64,000 bases of DNA from Zymobacter palmae (GTDB lineage Bacteria; Pseudomonadota; Gammaproteobacteria; Pseudomonadales; Halomonadaceae), in the NCBI RefSeq assembly GCF_003610015.1, contig NZ_AP018933.1, positions 992,001 through 1,056,000 on the forward strand, read 5' to 3'. The position numbers were made by a program, and so were the translations under genes. Positions 38,104 to 46,120 of the stretch are shown in pieces (the stretch's first letter is position 1; every line of letters starts with the position of its first letter). A model generated the notes under the pieces. That model made no database searches, was not told the DNA's origin, and was given only the letters and a program-made list of their open reading frames with translations.

Positions 38104-38563
38104 TCAACGTGCTCCCTGACAGAGAATTGATGAAAACATATTACTATTTTATAACGCCATTACGGATATCGTTATTTCTATTTAAAAAGGTAATAACGTA
38201 TTACTGAAATATAATAGGCGTCCGCATGGAAAGTGATATTCATTGTGCCTATGATCACTAGACATAAGCAAGCCCGGCACAACGAAGACGGTTGTGCATG
38301 TAAACAGGGAAGGGGATGGCTGATTCAAGCACTTGGCATGGGTGAGACGCATCATGTGAAGTTTACACGTGATAGAGGATAAGGCTCGTTAAGATTCACC
38401 GCGGTAACCATATAACGTGTAGTGGTAAGAATATTGTGTTATGCGCTCAATAGGGGTAGTCTAGCCTTGTTGAGAATGTTTATCAATTGGCTTTGCAGAT
38501 CACTCTTCTTTCCCCTGAAGTAGAAATGATGCGAGCCCTACTGTATTCAGGAATTGCCAACGT
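38104..38563. other. Divergent control region between the ABC and siderophore receptor genes
   Basis: About 460 bp, AT-rich near the ABC gene (38130-38215). It contains a good Fur box at 38471-38485 near the receptor start. A weaker Fur-like match at 38234-38248 could serve the ABC side but is well short of consensus. No coding frame is evident. Confidence 0.6.
38471..38485. promoter_or_regulatory. Fur box ahead of the TonB-dependent receptor
   Basis: TGAGAAT-G-TTTATCA matches the 7-1-7 Fur consensus TGATAAT-N-ATTATCA at 12 of 14 informative positions. It lies about 80 bp before the receptor start, as expected for iron repression. Confidence 0.65.
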
Positions 38564-40912
38564 ATGAATGCTCACCCCTCCCAGCACAAGCGTCCATCCC
38601 GCCTTTCTGCTTCTGACAGCGGCTCAGGCAGTTCCCCTTTTGCGGGAATGACCTTCAAAGTGCTGACATGGGGGGTGACCTCAATGCTTTCGCTGTGTGC
38701 CACTCAGAGCATGGCCGCAACGGCATCCACCAGCAATAGCGACACTCATGCCGAAACGACCAATAGCAGCGAACTGCCCACCGTCAATGTTGTGTCTACG
38801 GCACTAAGCGACACAACGGAAGGCACTGGGCTATGGACAACAGGCACAACGACCAGTTCGATTCGCCTGCCAATGTCCGTTCGTGAAACGCCACAGTCTG
38901 TCAGCGTGATTACCGACCAGCGCATGAAAGACCGCAACATGACATCGCTTGAAGATGTTATGCGCGATGTCACAGGGGTCAACGTGATGACGGATACAGG
39001 GGGGCGCTATCACTTCGAATCGCGCGGTTTTGCCATTCAGAACGTACAGCAAGACGGCGCTAACTCATTGCCGGGGTCGCCGTCGGGCAACATCTATCGT
39101 TCAGCGATCGATATGCCTGATATGGCCATCTACGACCATGTCGAAGTGCTGCGTGGTGCATCTGGCCTATTGCAAGGGAACGGCACCCCCGGTGGTTCCG
39201 TAAACCTGGTACGCAAGCGCCCCACCGATACGTTCCAGGCATCCACCTCTATGACCGTAGGGTCACATGGGCTGCGCCGTAACGAGGCTGATATGTCAGG
39301 GCCTATCGGCTTACAGGGTCGTCTGAAAGGGCGGGCGGTGATCGTCAATGAAGATCGGGGCTCGGACAAGTCCGATGTTGACAGTGATCTGAGCGGTTTC
39401 TTCGGCACGCTTGAATACGATCTGGATGACCATACTCGCGTGGATGTCGGTCTTTATCGTCAGCGCTCACACAAGACACCAGATATCTATGGAGTGCCAC
39501 TGAGTAGCACTGGACAGGATCTGGGCCTTTCTCGTTCGACGTTCTTAGGGGCCGACTGGAACGCAGCACAGTATGATCGTCTTGATCTGTTCACCAGCGT
39601 TACCCATGATTTCGATAATGGTTGGACGACCAAAGGTACGCTGAATTTCACTCGCTCGCGTGCGGACAGTAAAGGTGCCAATGCGTTTGGAGCCGTTGAT
39701 GCCGATACGGGTTATCGTGTTGCTGAATCCACCCTATACGATGGGGCGTCTCAGTACCATAACACGGCCGATCAGACGGCTTTCAATTTCAATGCGACAG
39801 GGCCTTTCCAGTTGTTGGGGCGCCAACATGAGCTTGTGTTGGGTGCTGATATCAAAACAGATTCGTCCTATAACGTGACGAAGCTGAAAACATATAAATC
39901 GACCAATCCCGCTGATGTGTCGGCTGACAACGGCCTATCAGCAAGCGTTTTCGACTGGAATTCTGGCGCGATTCCTGAGCCTAATTGGGCCAGCATCTCG
40001 GCCTCACTTAACGTCCACTACCTCCAGCGCCAGCAGGCCATCTATGCGGCAAGCCGTTTCTCGCTTACGGATGATGTGAAGTTTATCGTAGGTGGTCGTT
40101 TGACCGAATATGATATCTATACGCTTGACCGCGATGACCACACCTCTACTCGTAATCGATGGCATGGTGTGACCACTCCGTATGCAGGACTGACATGGGA
40201 TTTCATGCCCAACTGGACAGCCTATGCCAGTTACACCAGCATTTTCCAACCTCAGACAGCTACCGATGCCAATGGGAAAATGCTTGATCCTATCGAAGGT
40301 AATGGGTACGAAACCGGGGTCAAAGGTAGCCTGTTCAATGGCGCGCTAGACGGCAGCATTGCTTTGTTCCGTATCGATCAGGAAAATCGTGCGGTTACCG
40401 CTGTAAATACGTCGGGCTGCAAAGATCCGAACTCCTGTTATGAGGCTTCGGGACTGGTGCGTAGCCAAGGTATTGAACTTGAGCTGGCAGGTTCGCCGCT
40501 AAATGGGCTGCGACTGGGTGGGGGCTATACCTACAACGATATACGCTATGAAGAAAGTGAAGGGCGATACACTAAAGGCGACCGTGGCAACAGCTATACG
40601 CCGCGTAATATCCTGCGCCTATACAGCCAGTATCAGCTGCCGGGAGAATGGGGCCAGTGGAGCATCGGTGCTGGCATGTCGACCCAGAGCGATACAGTTT
40701 CTGCTAAGCCGTACAATATCAAACAGGGTGGTTATACCTTGTTCAATGCGTCCATCGGCTATCGCTACAATGAGCACTTCGATATAGCACTCATCGGTAA
40801 CAACCTAACGGATAAACGCTACTACGAGGCGTATAACAACCGCTCGAAGTACGCCAACAACTTCTATGGCGATTCTCGTAACGTTGCACTGCGCGCTACG
40901 CTTAGATACTGA
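38564..40912 (+). CDS. TonB-dependent siderophore receptor
   Basis: Outer-membrane gated barrel importing a ferric siderophore. A signal peptide with an unusually long N-region precedes VLTWGVTSMLSLCATQSMAATA. The plug domain starts at about residue 90 (VRETPQSVSVITDQRMKDRNM, then SLEDVMRDVTGVNVM and FESRGFAIQNVQQDG), of the FhuE/FpvA-like siderophore class. The C-terminus ends NVALRATLRY, the expected terminal aromatic of a barrel. An extracellular loop has CKDPNSC. There is no N-terminal STN domain, so it probably does not signal through a FecR-type anti-sigma. Length 782 residues. A Fur box lies upstream; tonB starts 26 bp downstream. Confidence 0.94.
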   Translation: MNAHPSQHKRPSRLSASDSGSGSSPFAGMTFKVLTWGVTSMLSLCATQSMAATASTSNSDTHAETTNSSELPTVNVVSTALSDTTEGTGLWTTGTTTSSIRLPMSVRETPQSVSVITDQRMKDRNMTSLEDVMRDVTGVNVMTDTGGRYHFESRGFAIQNVQQDGANSLPGSPSGNIYRSAIDMPDMAIYDHVEVLRGASGLLQGNGTPGGSVNLVRKRPTDTFQASTSMTVGSHGLRRNEADMSGPIGLQGRLKGRAVIVNEDRGSDKSDVDSDLSGFFGTLEYDLDDHTRVDVGLYRQRSHKTPDIYGVPLSSTGQDLGLSRSTFLGADWNAAQYDRLDLFTSVTHDFDNGWTTKGTLNFTRSRADSKGANAFGAVDADTGYRVAESTLYDGASQYHNTADQTAFNFNATGPFQLLGRQHELVLGADIKTDSSYNVTKLKTYKSTNPADVSADNGLSASVFDWNSGAIPEPNWASISASLNVHYLQRQQAIYAASRFSLTDDVKFIVGGRLTEYDIYTLDRDDHTSTRNRWHGVTTPYAGLTWDFMPNWTAYASYTSIFQPQTATDANGKMLDPIEGNGYETGVKGSLFNGALDGSIALFRIDQENRAVTAVNTSGCKDPNSCYEASGLVRSQGIELELAGSPLNGLRLGGGYTYNDIRYEESEGRYTKGDRGNSYTPRNILRLYSQYQLPGEWGQWSIGAGMSTQSDTVSAKPYNIKQGGYTLFNASIGYRYNEHFDIALIGNNLTDKRYYEAYNNRSKYANNFYGDSRNVALRATLRY

Positions 40913-40938
40913 TATGCACTTTGCTTCTTGGGGGCTTC

Positions 40939-41757
40939 ATGCGTAATCATCGGACGTCTCATTCTGTCAGCCCGTCAGATGCGGTGCTGAGAATGTCATC
41001 GCCCAAGCGTGCGTTCGGCATGAAAACAATGATCATCGTGGTGGTGGCTTGTCTGCATGCGGTGGGGCTGTATTGGGCGCTGATGCATACCATGAACGTC
41101 ATCAATATCCCTGATCAGCAGCCGTCGGCGATCACCTTCGAGCTGAGTGCCCCCGCTGCGCCCAAAGCGGAGGCGCCCGGGCCGGTTTCGGTTCAGCCCG
41201 CGGTGCCTGCCGCGCCGCTTGTGCCCGAGCAGAAGCCTGCTAAGCCTGAAACGCCGCCGCGGCCTGTTGAACCCAAGAAGAAACCTGTAGAGAAGAAGCC
41301 TGTCGAAAAGCCTAAGCCGGTGAAGTCTGCGCCTGTCAAGACGCAGACGGCTCCCTCTGAGCCTGCTCCTGCCGCACCTTCTACTCCGACGGCGCCAGCT
41401 GCCACTCAGACCTCTGACGCGAGGGGCGGCGGCGCGGCAGCGGCACCTGCTGGCACGGGGGCTCAGCAAGCGGCTACTGTCCCGGCTCAGGTCGGGCGTT
41501 TCCAAGCGAATAACCCAAATCCGAAATACCCTATGCAGGCACGTCGCCGGCATATGGAAGGACTGGTGGTGCTGACGGTGCGTGTCAACGAGGAGGGGCG
41601 AGTCGTTGATGCGCGTGTTAAGTCGTCCAGCGGGCACGATCTGCTGGATGACAGTGCACTCGAAACGGTACGCCAGTGGCAATTCGAACCGGGGCGTCAG
41701 GGCAGCAGCACGACGGCCAGCTGGACGGATGTGCGCATCAATTTCCGCTTGAACTGA
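40939..41757 (+). CDS. tonB: Energy transducer TonB
   Basis: Couples proton-motive force from ExbBD to outer-membrane receptors. An N-terminal anchor (MIIVVVACLHAVGLYWALMH) is followed by a Pro/Lys/Glu-rich periplasmic spacer between about residues 60 and 155 (EPKKKPVEKKPVEKPKPVK). The globular C-terminal domain contains YPMQARRRHMEGLVVLTVRV and VRQWQFEP. I chose ATG 40939 (272 residues); a TTG at 40921 is in frame. It lies right behind the siderophore receptor and ahead of exbB-exbD, so the set is probably one iron-regulated operon. Confidence 0.93.
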   Translation: MRNHRTSHSVSPSDAVLRMSSPKRAFGMKTMIIVVVACLHAVGLYWALMHTMNVINIPDQQPSAITFELSAPAAPKAEAPGPVSVQPAVPAAPLVPEQKPAKPETPPRPVEPKKKPVEKKPVEKPKPVKSAPVKTQTAPSEPAPAAPSTPTAPAATQTSDARGGGAAAAPAGTGAQQAATVPAQVGRFQANNPNPKYPMQARRRHMEGLVVLTVRVNEEGRVVDARVKSSSGHDLLDDSALETVRQWQFEPGRQGSSTTASWTDVRINFRLN

Positions 41758-41809
41758 GTGGCTGTCTGGCCGCAGTGATCGCAATCAATGATTCTGGAAG
41801 GGACACGAC

Positions 41810-42433
41810 ATGACGCAATTCTCTGTTGAACAGTATGCCATTGGTATCCTGATTCTGTTCTCCGTAGTGACATGGGCGCTGGCGCTTATCAAGGCCGGTG
41901 TGCTGTTGAAGGCGCGTCGACAGAACGCGGCGGTCATCGACGCTTGGTCAAGGGACGGCAAGGCGACAGCTCATCGCGACGGCAACAGTGCTTGTGCGCA
42001 CCTGTTGGCCGCAGCTCAGGATGTTGTGGCGCAATCCGGTGAAGGTGATGACGCGCGTGAGCGTTTGGAACGCGTCCTGCACCAGCAGGTGCGTATCGAA
42101 CGACGTGGACTGGAACGCTGGCTGCCCGTGCTAGGGTCCGTGGCCTCAACGTCCCCCTTCATCGGGCTGTTCGGTACTGTGTGGGGCATCATGTCAGCAC
42201 TGAAAGGCATTGGTATCGCGGGTACGGCCAGCCTAGACACGGTTGCCGGGCCAGTAGGGAGTGCCTTGATCGCTACCGGTATTGGTATTGCCGTAGCGGT
42301 GCCTGCCGTACTGTTCTATAACGGTTTGCTGCGTTTGGTGCGCGCCGAAGTGCACCGCTGGGAAGATTTTGCCTTCCTTCTGTTCGATCAGGCACAGCGC
42401 AACGATATCGACGGTTCAGCGGCACGCCGCTAG
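41810..42433 (+). CDS. exbB: Biopolymer transport protein ExbB
   Basis: Pentameric inner-membrane motor subunit with ExbD. Three membrane segments are seen: YAIGILILFSVVTWALALI, PVLGSVASTSPFIGLFGTVWGIM and GPVGSALIATGIGIAVAVPAVLFYN, the last two holding the family signature. Length 207 residues. It is placed between tonB (52 bp) and exbD (33 bp). Confidence 0.95.
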   Translation: MTQFSVEQYAIGILILFSVVTWALALIKAGVLLKARRQNAAVIDAWSRDGKATAHRDGNSACAHLLAAAQDVVAQSGEGDDARERLERVLHQQVRIERRGLERWLPVLGSVASTSPFIGLFGTVWGIMSALKGIGIAGTASLDTVAGPVGSALIATGIGIAVAVPAVLFYNGLLRLVRAEVHRWEDFAFLLFDQAQRNDIDGSAARR

Positions 42434-42466
42434 AAACGCACGATTTGACGAGCAGGAGAACATGCC

Positions 42467-42874
42467 ATGCGTTTCCACGATAGTGAAGACGGCGAAAGCA
42501 CCCTGAATGACATCAACGTCACACCGTTGGTCGATATCATGCTGGTGTTGCTGGTGATCTTTATTGTAACGGCGCCGCTGCTGACCAATACGATCCCGGT
42601 CAATCTGCCCAAAACCGATACGGTTGATAATGTTGCAGCACCGATTACCCCACTAGTGATCAACGTGGACCAGCAGGGCAAGATTACTCTGGATGATCGC
42701 ACCGTTGCACTAGAGCAGCTTCAACAGCAGCTGAGCGACGCGGCGGCCAGCCGCAAGGAGCCCCAGGTGCAGCTTCAAGCTGATGAAAGCGTCAATTACG
42801 GTACTGTTGCCAAAGTGATGGCCATCATTGAGCGGGCGGGCATCACACGCCTATCGGTCATGACCGAGCGCTAG
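42467..42874 (+). CDS. exbD: Biopolymer transport protein ExbD
   Basis: Single-pass motor subunit with the proton-carrying aspartate: the segment INVTPLVDIMLVLLVIFIVTAPLL has the conserved Asp in its PLVDIML core. The periplasmic part of about 85 residues ends in the usual VMAIIERAGITRLSVMTE. Length 135 residues. It is the last gene of the receptor-tonB-exbB-exbD set and lies about 50 bp before the tRNA-Cys promoter, marking the right edge of the accessory block. Confidence 0.95.
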   Translation: MRFHDSEDGESTLNDINVTPLVDIMLVLLVIFIVTAPLLTNTIPVNLPKTDTVDNVAAPITPLVINVDQQGKITLDDRTVALEQLQQQLSDAAASRKEPQVQLQADESVNYGTVAKVMAIIERAGITRLSVMTER

Positions 42875-42927
42875 GCAGAAGGCTCTCGGCCCTGCATGAT
42901 TTTCCTACGCTTTCCGTGCGTAAGGAC

Positions 42928-42956
42928 TTGCGCCGAGAGCTGCTCTGGTGCATAAT
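42928..42956 (+). promoter_or_regulatory. Candidate promoter for tRNA-Cys/tRNA-Leu
   Basis: TTGCGC and CATAAT separated by 17 nt, about 60 nt before the tRNA-Cys. It would let these tRNAs be transcribed independently of pgsA. Confidence 0.45.
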
Positions 42957-43017
42957 GCACAGCGTCAGTCAGGGCACGTTTTCTGGCAGACGGCGCTTTA
43001 ATAGCGCATATGGATAT

Positions 43018-43091
43018 GGCTGGATGGCAGAGTGGTCATGCAGCGGACTGCAACTCCGTGTACGCCGGTTCGATTCCGACTCCAGCCTCCA
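43018..43091 (+). tRNA. cysT: tRNA-Cys (anticodon GCA)
   Basis: A 74-nt cloverleaf: acceptor GGCTGGA / TCCAGCC, anticodon arm GCGGA-CTGCAAC-TCCGT with GCA, T-arm GGTTCGATTCC, encoded CCA at 43089-43091. Confidence 0.96.
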
Positions 43092-43137
43092 TTTCCTTCA
43101 TAGTATTTCCCCCTTGCAGTATCCTGCGTATCTATAA

Positions 43138-43224
43138 GCCCGAATGGCGAAATTGGTAGACGCAAGAGACTTAAAATCTCTCGCCCGTTAGGGCGTGCCG
43201 GTTCGATCCCGGCTTCGGGCACCA
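43138..43224 (+). tRNA. leuZ: tRNA-Leu (anticodon TAA)
   Basis: An 87-nt class II tRNA with acceptor GCCCGAA / TTCGGGC, anticodon stem GAGA..TCTC with TAA, a long variable arm CGCCCGTTAGGGCG, and encoded CCA. It follows tRNA-Cys after 46 bp as in the E. coli glyW-cysT-leuZ cluster. Confidence 0.96.
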
Positions 43225-43976
43225 GTCCCATCAATGGGTTACCATTTCCTTCCTTGTATTACCGTTACCTTAGTCACAATTTGGCCGCCTTCCTATTTTA
43301 TGGCTTCATGGCGTGTCATTGCTATGGTCTCTTAATATCTGCTTTTTAGCTGATGGAATACTTATTCCTCGCTGTATATATTCGTAGCGGTATTTTTGCT
43401 GGTGTAAAAGCGGATTTATCTGCCGTTGGTCTTGTTGTGATCGTATCTGAAGATGATAATGAAACGCCAACCTGCCAACCTGCCAACCTGCCAACCTGCC
43501 AACCTGCCAACCTGCCAACCTGCCAACCTGCCAACCTGCCAACCTGCCAACCTGCCAACCTGCCAACCTGCCAACCTGCCAACCTGCCAACCTGCCAACC
43601 TGCCAACCTGCCAACCTGCCAACCTGCCAACCTGCCAACCTGCCATGTTCTCGTTGATTCTTGACCTTTCGCTCGCTAATTCGGTATCGGAGAGTGTGAA
43701 TTAAAAAGGTCTACGGTGATTTCAAGCGTGTTTTATATCCGAGTATTTAATTTAGATATTAACCTGATGATTAAATACTCTTGATTGCAATCATTATTAC
43801 TGCCCTTTCAATGATATACCGAGGTTAAAACTGTAAACGGCGTGTGTGGAATTAGCTGTCGTTTTTTATATATGATGCCTGTCCTCCTTGGTTGCCCGAT
43901 GAACAGGTGTTGCTATGTCTGATGCTCTCTCTGTAATGCACGTTGCTCAATGCCACTTGGCTGCGGAGGGTGCGCG
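43225..43976. other. Gene-free region holding an 8-bp tandem array
   Basis: About 750 bp between tRNA-Leu and mntP. It is AT-rich on both sides of the array at 43466-43645. No terminator after tRNA-Leu, no yybP-ykoY riboswitch and no MntR-like palindrome are evident before mntP. Confidence 0.5.
43466..43645. repeat. Perfect 8-bp tandem array, 22 units of GCCAACCT
   Basis: From 43466 to 43641 GCCAACCT repeats 22 times without change, followed by GCCA. All frames on both strands are open through it (QPANLPTC on plus, GWQVGRLA on minus), so the overlapping open frames are not evidence of genes. The bottom strand is a continuous run of GG-TT-GG-CA, with pairs of G every four bases. The unit differs from the 7-bp array at 20210, but both are C-rich on the plus strand, perfect, and intergenic. 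Confidence 0.97.
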
Positions 43977-44555
43977 ATGAGTTTTGTGGCGCTGTTGCTT
44001 GTCGGGCTGGCTATGTCGGCAGATGCGTTTGCTGCTGCCATTGGGCGTGGGGTGGCCTTGCGTTCACCTAGCCTTCTTCAGGCCTTCAAGATTGGATTGG
44101 TGTTTGCGTCAGTCGAGGTCATTACGCCACTGATTGGATGGATGATCGGGCGTACGGCGCTGCCTTACATCTCAGCCTGGGATCATTGGGTGGCCTTTCT
44201 GCTGCTGTTGGGCTTGGGGGTCAATATGGTGCGTCAGGCCGTGTTCTGCAGGAATGAGGACGAGGATGGTGCCGATGCACCCGTTGCGGAAAGAAGCGGT
44301 CGTTTCGATATTTCGCTGATCCTGCTGGCCTTTGCCACTAGTATTGATGCCTTGGCCATGGGGGTAAGTCTCTCGCTACTGTCTGTCAGTATCGTTGAGG
44401 CGGCGGCGGTGATTGGTTGCTGCACGCTGGCGATGGCGACGATCGGTGTGTTGCTCGGCAATTTTCTCGGGCGCTGTGGCGGTCGGCTCGTTGAAGTGTT
44501 AGGGGGAGTACTGCTGATCGGAATGGGCTTTCATATCCTGATGACCCATATATAG
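43977..44555 (+). CDS. mntP: Manganese efflux pump MntP
   Basis: Six-helix inner-membrane Mn(II) exporter. The first helix has VGLAMSADAFAAAIGRGVAL with the conserved Asp, and the fourth has LAFATSIDALAMGVSLSLL with the matching Asp, the internal duplication of the family. ATG 43977 follows CGGAGGG at a good distance; an earlier frame to 43950 is unlikely. Length 192 residues (E. coli 188). A terminator follows. Confidence 0.93.
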   Translation: MSFVALLLVGLAMSADAFAAAIGRGVALRSPSLLQAFKIGLVFASVEVITPLIGWMIGRTALPYISAWDHWVAFLLLLGLGVNMVRQAVFCRNEDEDGADAPVAERSGRFDISLILLAFATSIDALAMGVSLSLLSVSIVEAAAVIGCCTLAMATIGVLLGNFLGRCGGRLVEVLGGVLLIGMGFHILMTHI

Positions 44556-44601
44556 GGTGAGGCGCTTTTCAGCGCTCACGCCTGCATTGAATAATCATTA
44601 C

Positions 44602-44628
44602 AAGCCCGGCTGCCATGCTGGGCTTTTT
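44602..44628 (+). terminator. mntP terminator
   Basis: AAGCCCGGC pairs with GCTGGGCTT (one G-T) around TGCCAT, followed by a T run. Confidence 0.8.
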
Positions 44629-44689
44629 TGTGCGTTTCATTCCGTGATGCTGACGTGATGTTGGAGCAGTCTTATACGGCGTCTGTCTC

Positions 44690-45292
44690 TTAGTGCTCGT
44701 GTGTGGCGGTGTTTGCCGAGGCGGACGATGGCAGGGTGGCGGATGGTTCGCGATCCGTAGGCAGAACATCATCGTGAGGGCGTGTGTTGTTGGGCGTATC
44801 CGTTCCCGGCAGGGTATGCAGATCGTCGAGCGCTTCCTTGCCATTGACGTTGTCGAATTGGCCGTGAGCCTCGCCGATGCGAACGGTGATAGGGCGGTCA
44901 CTGGTGATCAGATCGTACAGGTAATCGGTGTCTTCGGCGCTATGCGGCCTGTAGAGGCGCGAATGCCCTTCGCAGCGCGACTCTGCTGCCAGTGTTTTCT
45001 GATTGAGTTCCAGTGTGCCATCGGCTTGCCACAGTGACGTGTCGACTTCGCTGCTGTGCTGACAGCGCTTGTCGTGTCGAAGTGCAATCACGGTTTCGGC
45101 AGGCGAGGACGGGTCAAGCGACAGCGTGCGCATGTGCAGCACCATATCGGCATCCGTTGTGGCAGCAACGGCCATATAGTGCTGGTCATCGACAGGGAAC
45201 CAGTCTTCGTCAGCATATGAAGTGTCGGTGTCATCTGCGGCAGCATTGATCGACAGGATAAGCAGAACGATGGCCGCAAGACGATAGGTCAT
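44690..45292 (-). CDS. Hypothetical exported protein, about 200 residues
   Basis: I do not recognise this protein. MTYRLAAIVLLILSINAAADD at the chosen start (45292) is a signal peptide. The mature part is acidic, with DEDWFPVDDQHYMAVAATTD and two cysteines (KRCQHSSEV and SRCEGHSRL) that may pair. It ends in a low-complexity Thr/Ser/Pro tail. The start is uncertain: ATG 45313 is also in frame, and the frame is open to 45412. It is convergent with mntP and has no operon partners. A periplasmic location is inferred. Confidence 0.65.
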   Translation of the reverse strand: MTYRLAAIVLLILSINAAADDTDTSYADEDWFPVDDQHYMAVAATTDADMVLHMRTLSLDPSSPAETVIALRHDKRCQHSSEVDTSLWQADGTLELNQKTLAAESRCEGHSRLYRPHSAEDTDYLYDLITSDRPITVRIGEAHGQFDNVNGKEALDDLHTLPGTDTPNNTRPHDDVLPTDREPSATLPSSASANTATHEH

Positions 45293-46012
45293 CAGGGGGA
45301 GTGCTCCGTGCATTGCACAATAAGGTCCGTGTCTATGTCTTCTAGTCTGCTTGCTCTGCTTTCTCAAGCCATTCGGGAAAAAATAAAGCCGCCAGGCGCT
45401 CGACGGGCCCATTGCCTAGCGAGAAGAATTGCGTGAGCAATGTGGAAGAAGGCAATTGATAGGCACTCCGTAGGAATATATAGGGGCAGGTGCGCTGATT
45501 GCGCATTTTTGTGCGGATAATTGTAATTGGGTGGCGTCGGTATCTTTTTTTATGTAACGAGTGTGTCTGGTGTGCATCATAACCGTAAGAATGAAGAGCG
45601 ACAGTTGCTTTCAATGCGTTACTAGAGGCATGGCGCTATGACGAATGACGCTGCGCATAGGCGTTCTAGGTAATGCCTTTAAGGACAGGTGAGGAAATGG
45701 GAGAAACGGTCGATGTATAAGGTGTCCATAAGAAACACGTGCTGAGCGATGAGGGGTGTGGCCGCAAACGTGGCGTATATCAGCCTTATCCTTGAGTGCC
45801 ATGCGAATCATGTTCTTGGGGCGAGGCATGAAGGGGCGTATGGAGTGTGCTGCGCGCGTGTTCTAAGGAAGGCCACCTTGGCGAGCCTTGATTGAATGGG
45901 GGGGTTAAGGTGCGCAGAAGTGCATGATCGGAAATCATATCAGCATGAAGTAAGCGGTTTCTGGCGGGGAAAGAAGAGAGATCACGTAGATGATCATCCT
46001 TTGCAGGGGGGA
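45293..46012. other. Gene-free stretch upstream of the stacked hairpins
   Basis: About 720 bp with only short, unconvincing open frames. A small TGCGC/GCGCA hairpin followed by five T lies at 45491-45510 on the plus strand. The stretch could hold a plus-strand non-coding RNA that ends at the terminators at 46041-46113, but I recognise no RNA family. Confidence 0.4.
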
Positions 46013-46113
46013 ATGGCACCGTGCAGAGTGCCATCATCGATTAGGCCCTCGTTCGAGGGCCTGTTCTTATTCATGTGAAGACCGCAGTGCTTTTGAAGCC
46101 GCGGTCTTTTTTT
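46013..46113 (+). terminator. Three stacked hairpins, two terminator-like on the plus strand
   Basis: Hairpin A: ATGGCAC/GTGCCAT at 46013-46034. Hairpin B: AGGCCCTCG/CGAGGGCCT at 46043-46062, followed by GTTCTTATT. Hairpin C: AAGACCGC/GCGGTCTT at 46078-46108, followed by a run of seven T. The T run of C reads in the plus direction, away from uvrC's own transcription; uvrC ends at 46121 on minus. They may still help stop uvrC transcription, but as drawn they serve a plus-strand transcript of unknown origin. Confidence 0.6.
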
Positions 46114-46120
46114 GTGCGTC

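Noticed and set aside
38234-38248. A second Fur box (TGATATT-C-ATTGTGC) on the ABC-gene side
   Set aside because: Only about 10 of 14 positions agree, which can occur by chance in AT-rich sequence; kept only as a note.
43306-43704. Open frames of 76-110 codons on both strands through the 8-bp array
   Set aside because: Same reason: a stop-free 8-bp unit opens all frames. The flanking residues do not resemble any protein.
43646-43976. A yybP-ykoY manganese riboswitch ahead of mntP
   Set aside because: I could not find its conserved core segments; only AT-rich sequence is present.
44693-45249. Plus-strand frames opposite the exported hypothetical protein
   Set aside because: They lack a signal, ribosome-binding site or family, whereas the minus-strand frame has a clear signal peptide.
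45611-46037. Minus-strand frames of 72 and 83 codons between the secreted-protein gene and uvrC
   Set aside because: No ribosome-binding sites, low-complexity composition, and overlap with hairpins; they look like chance frames.
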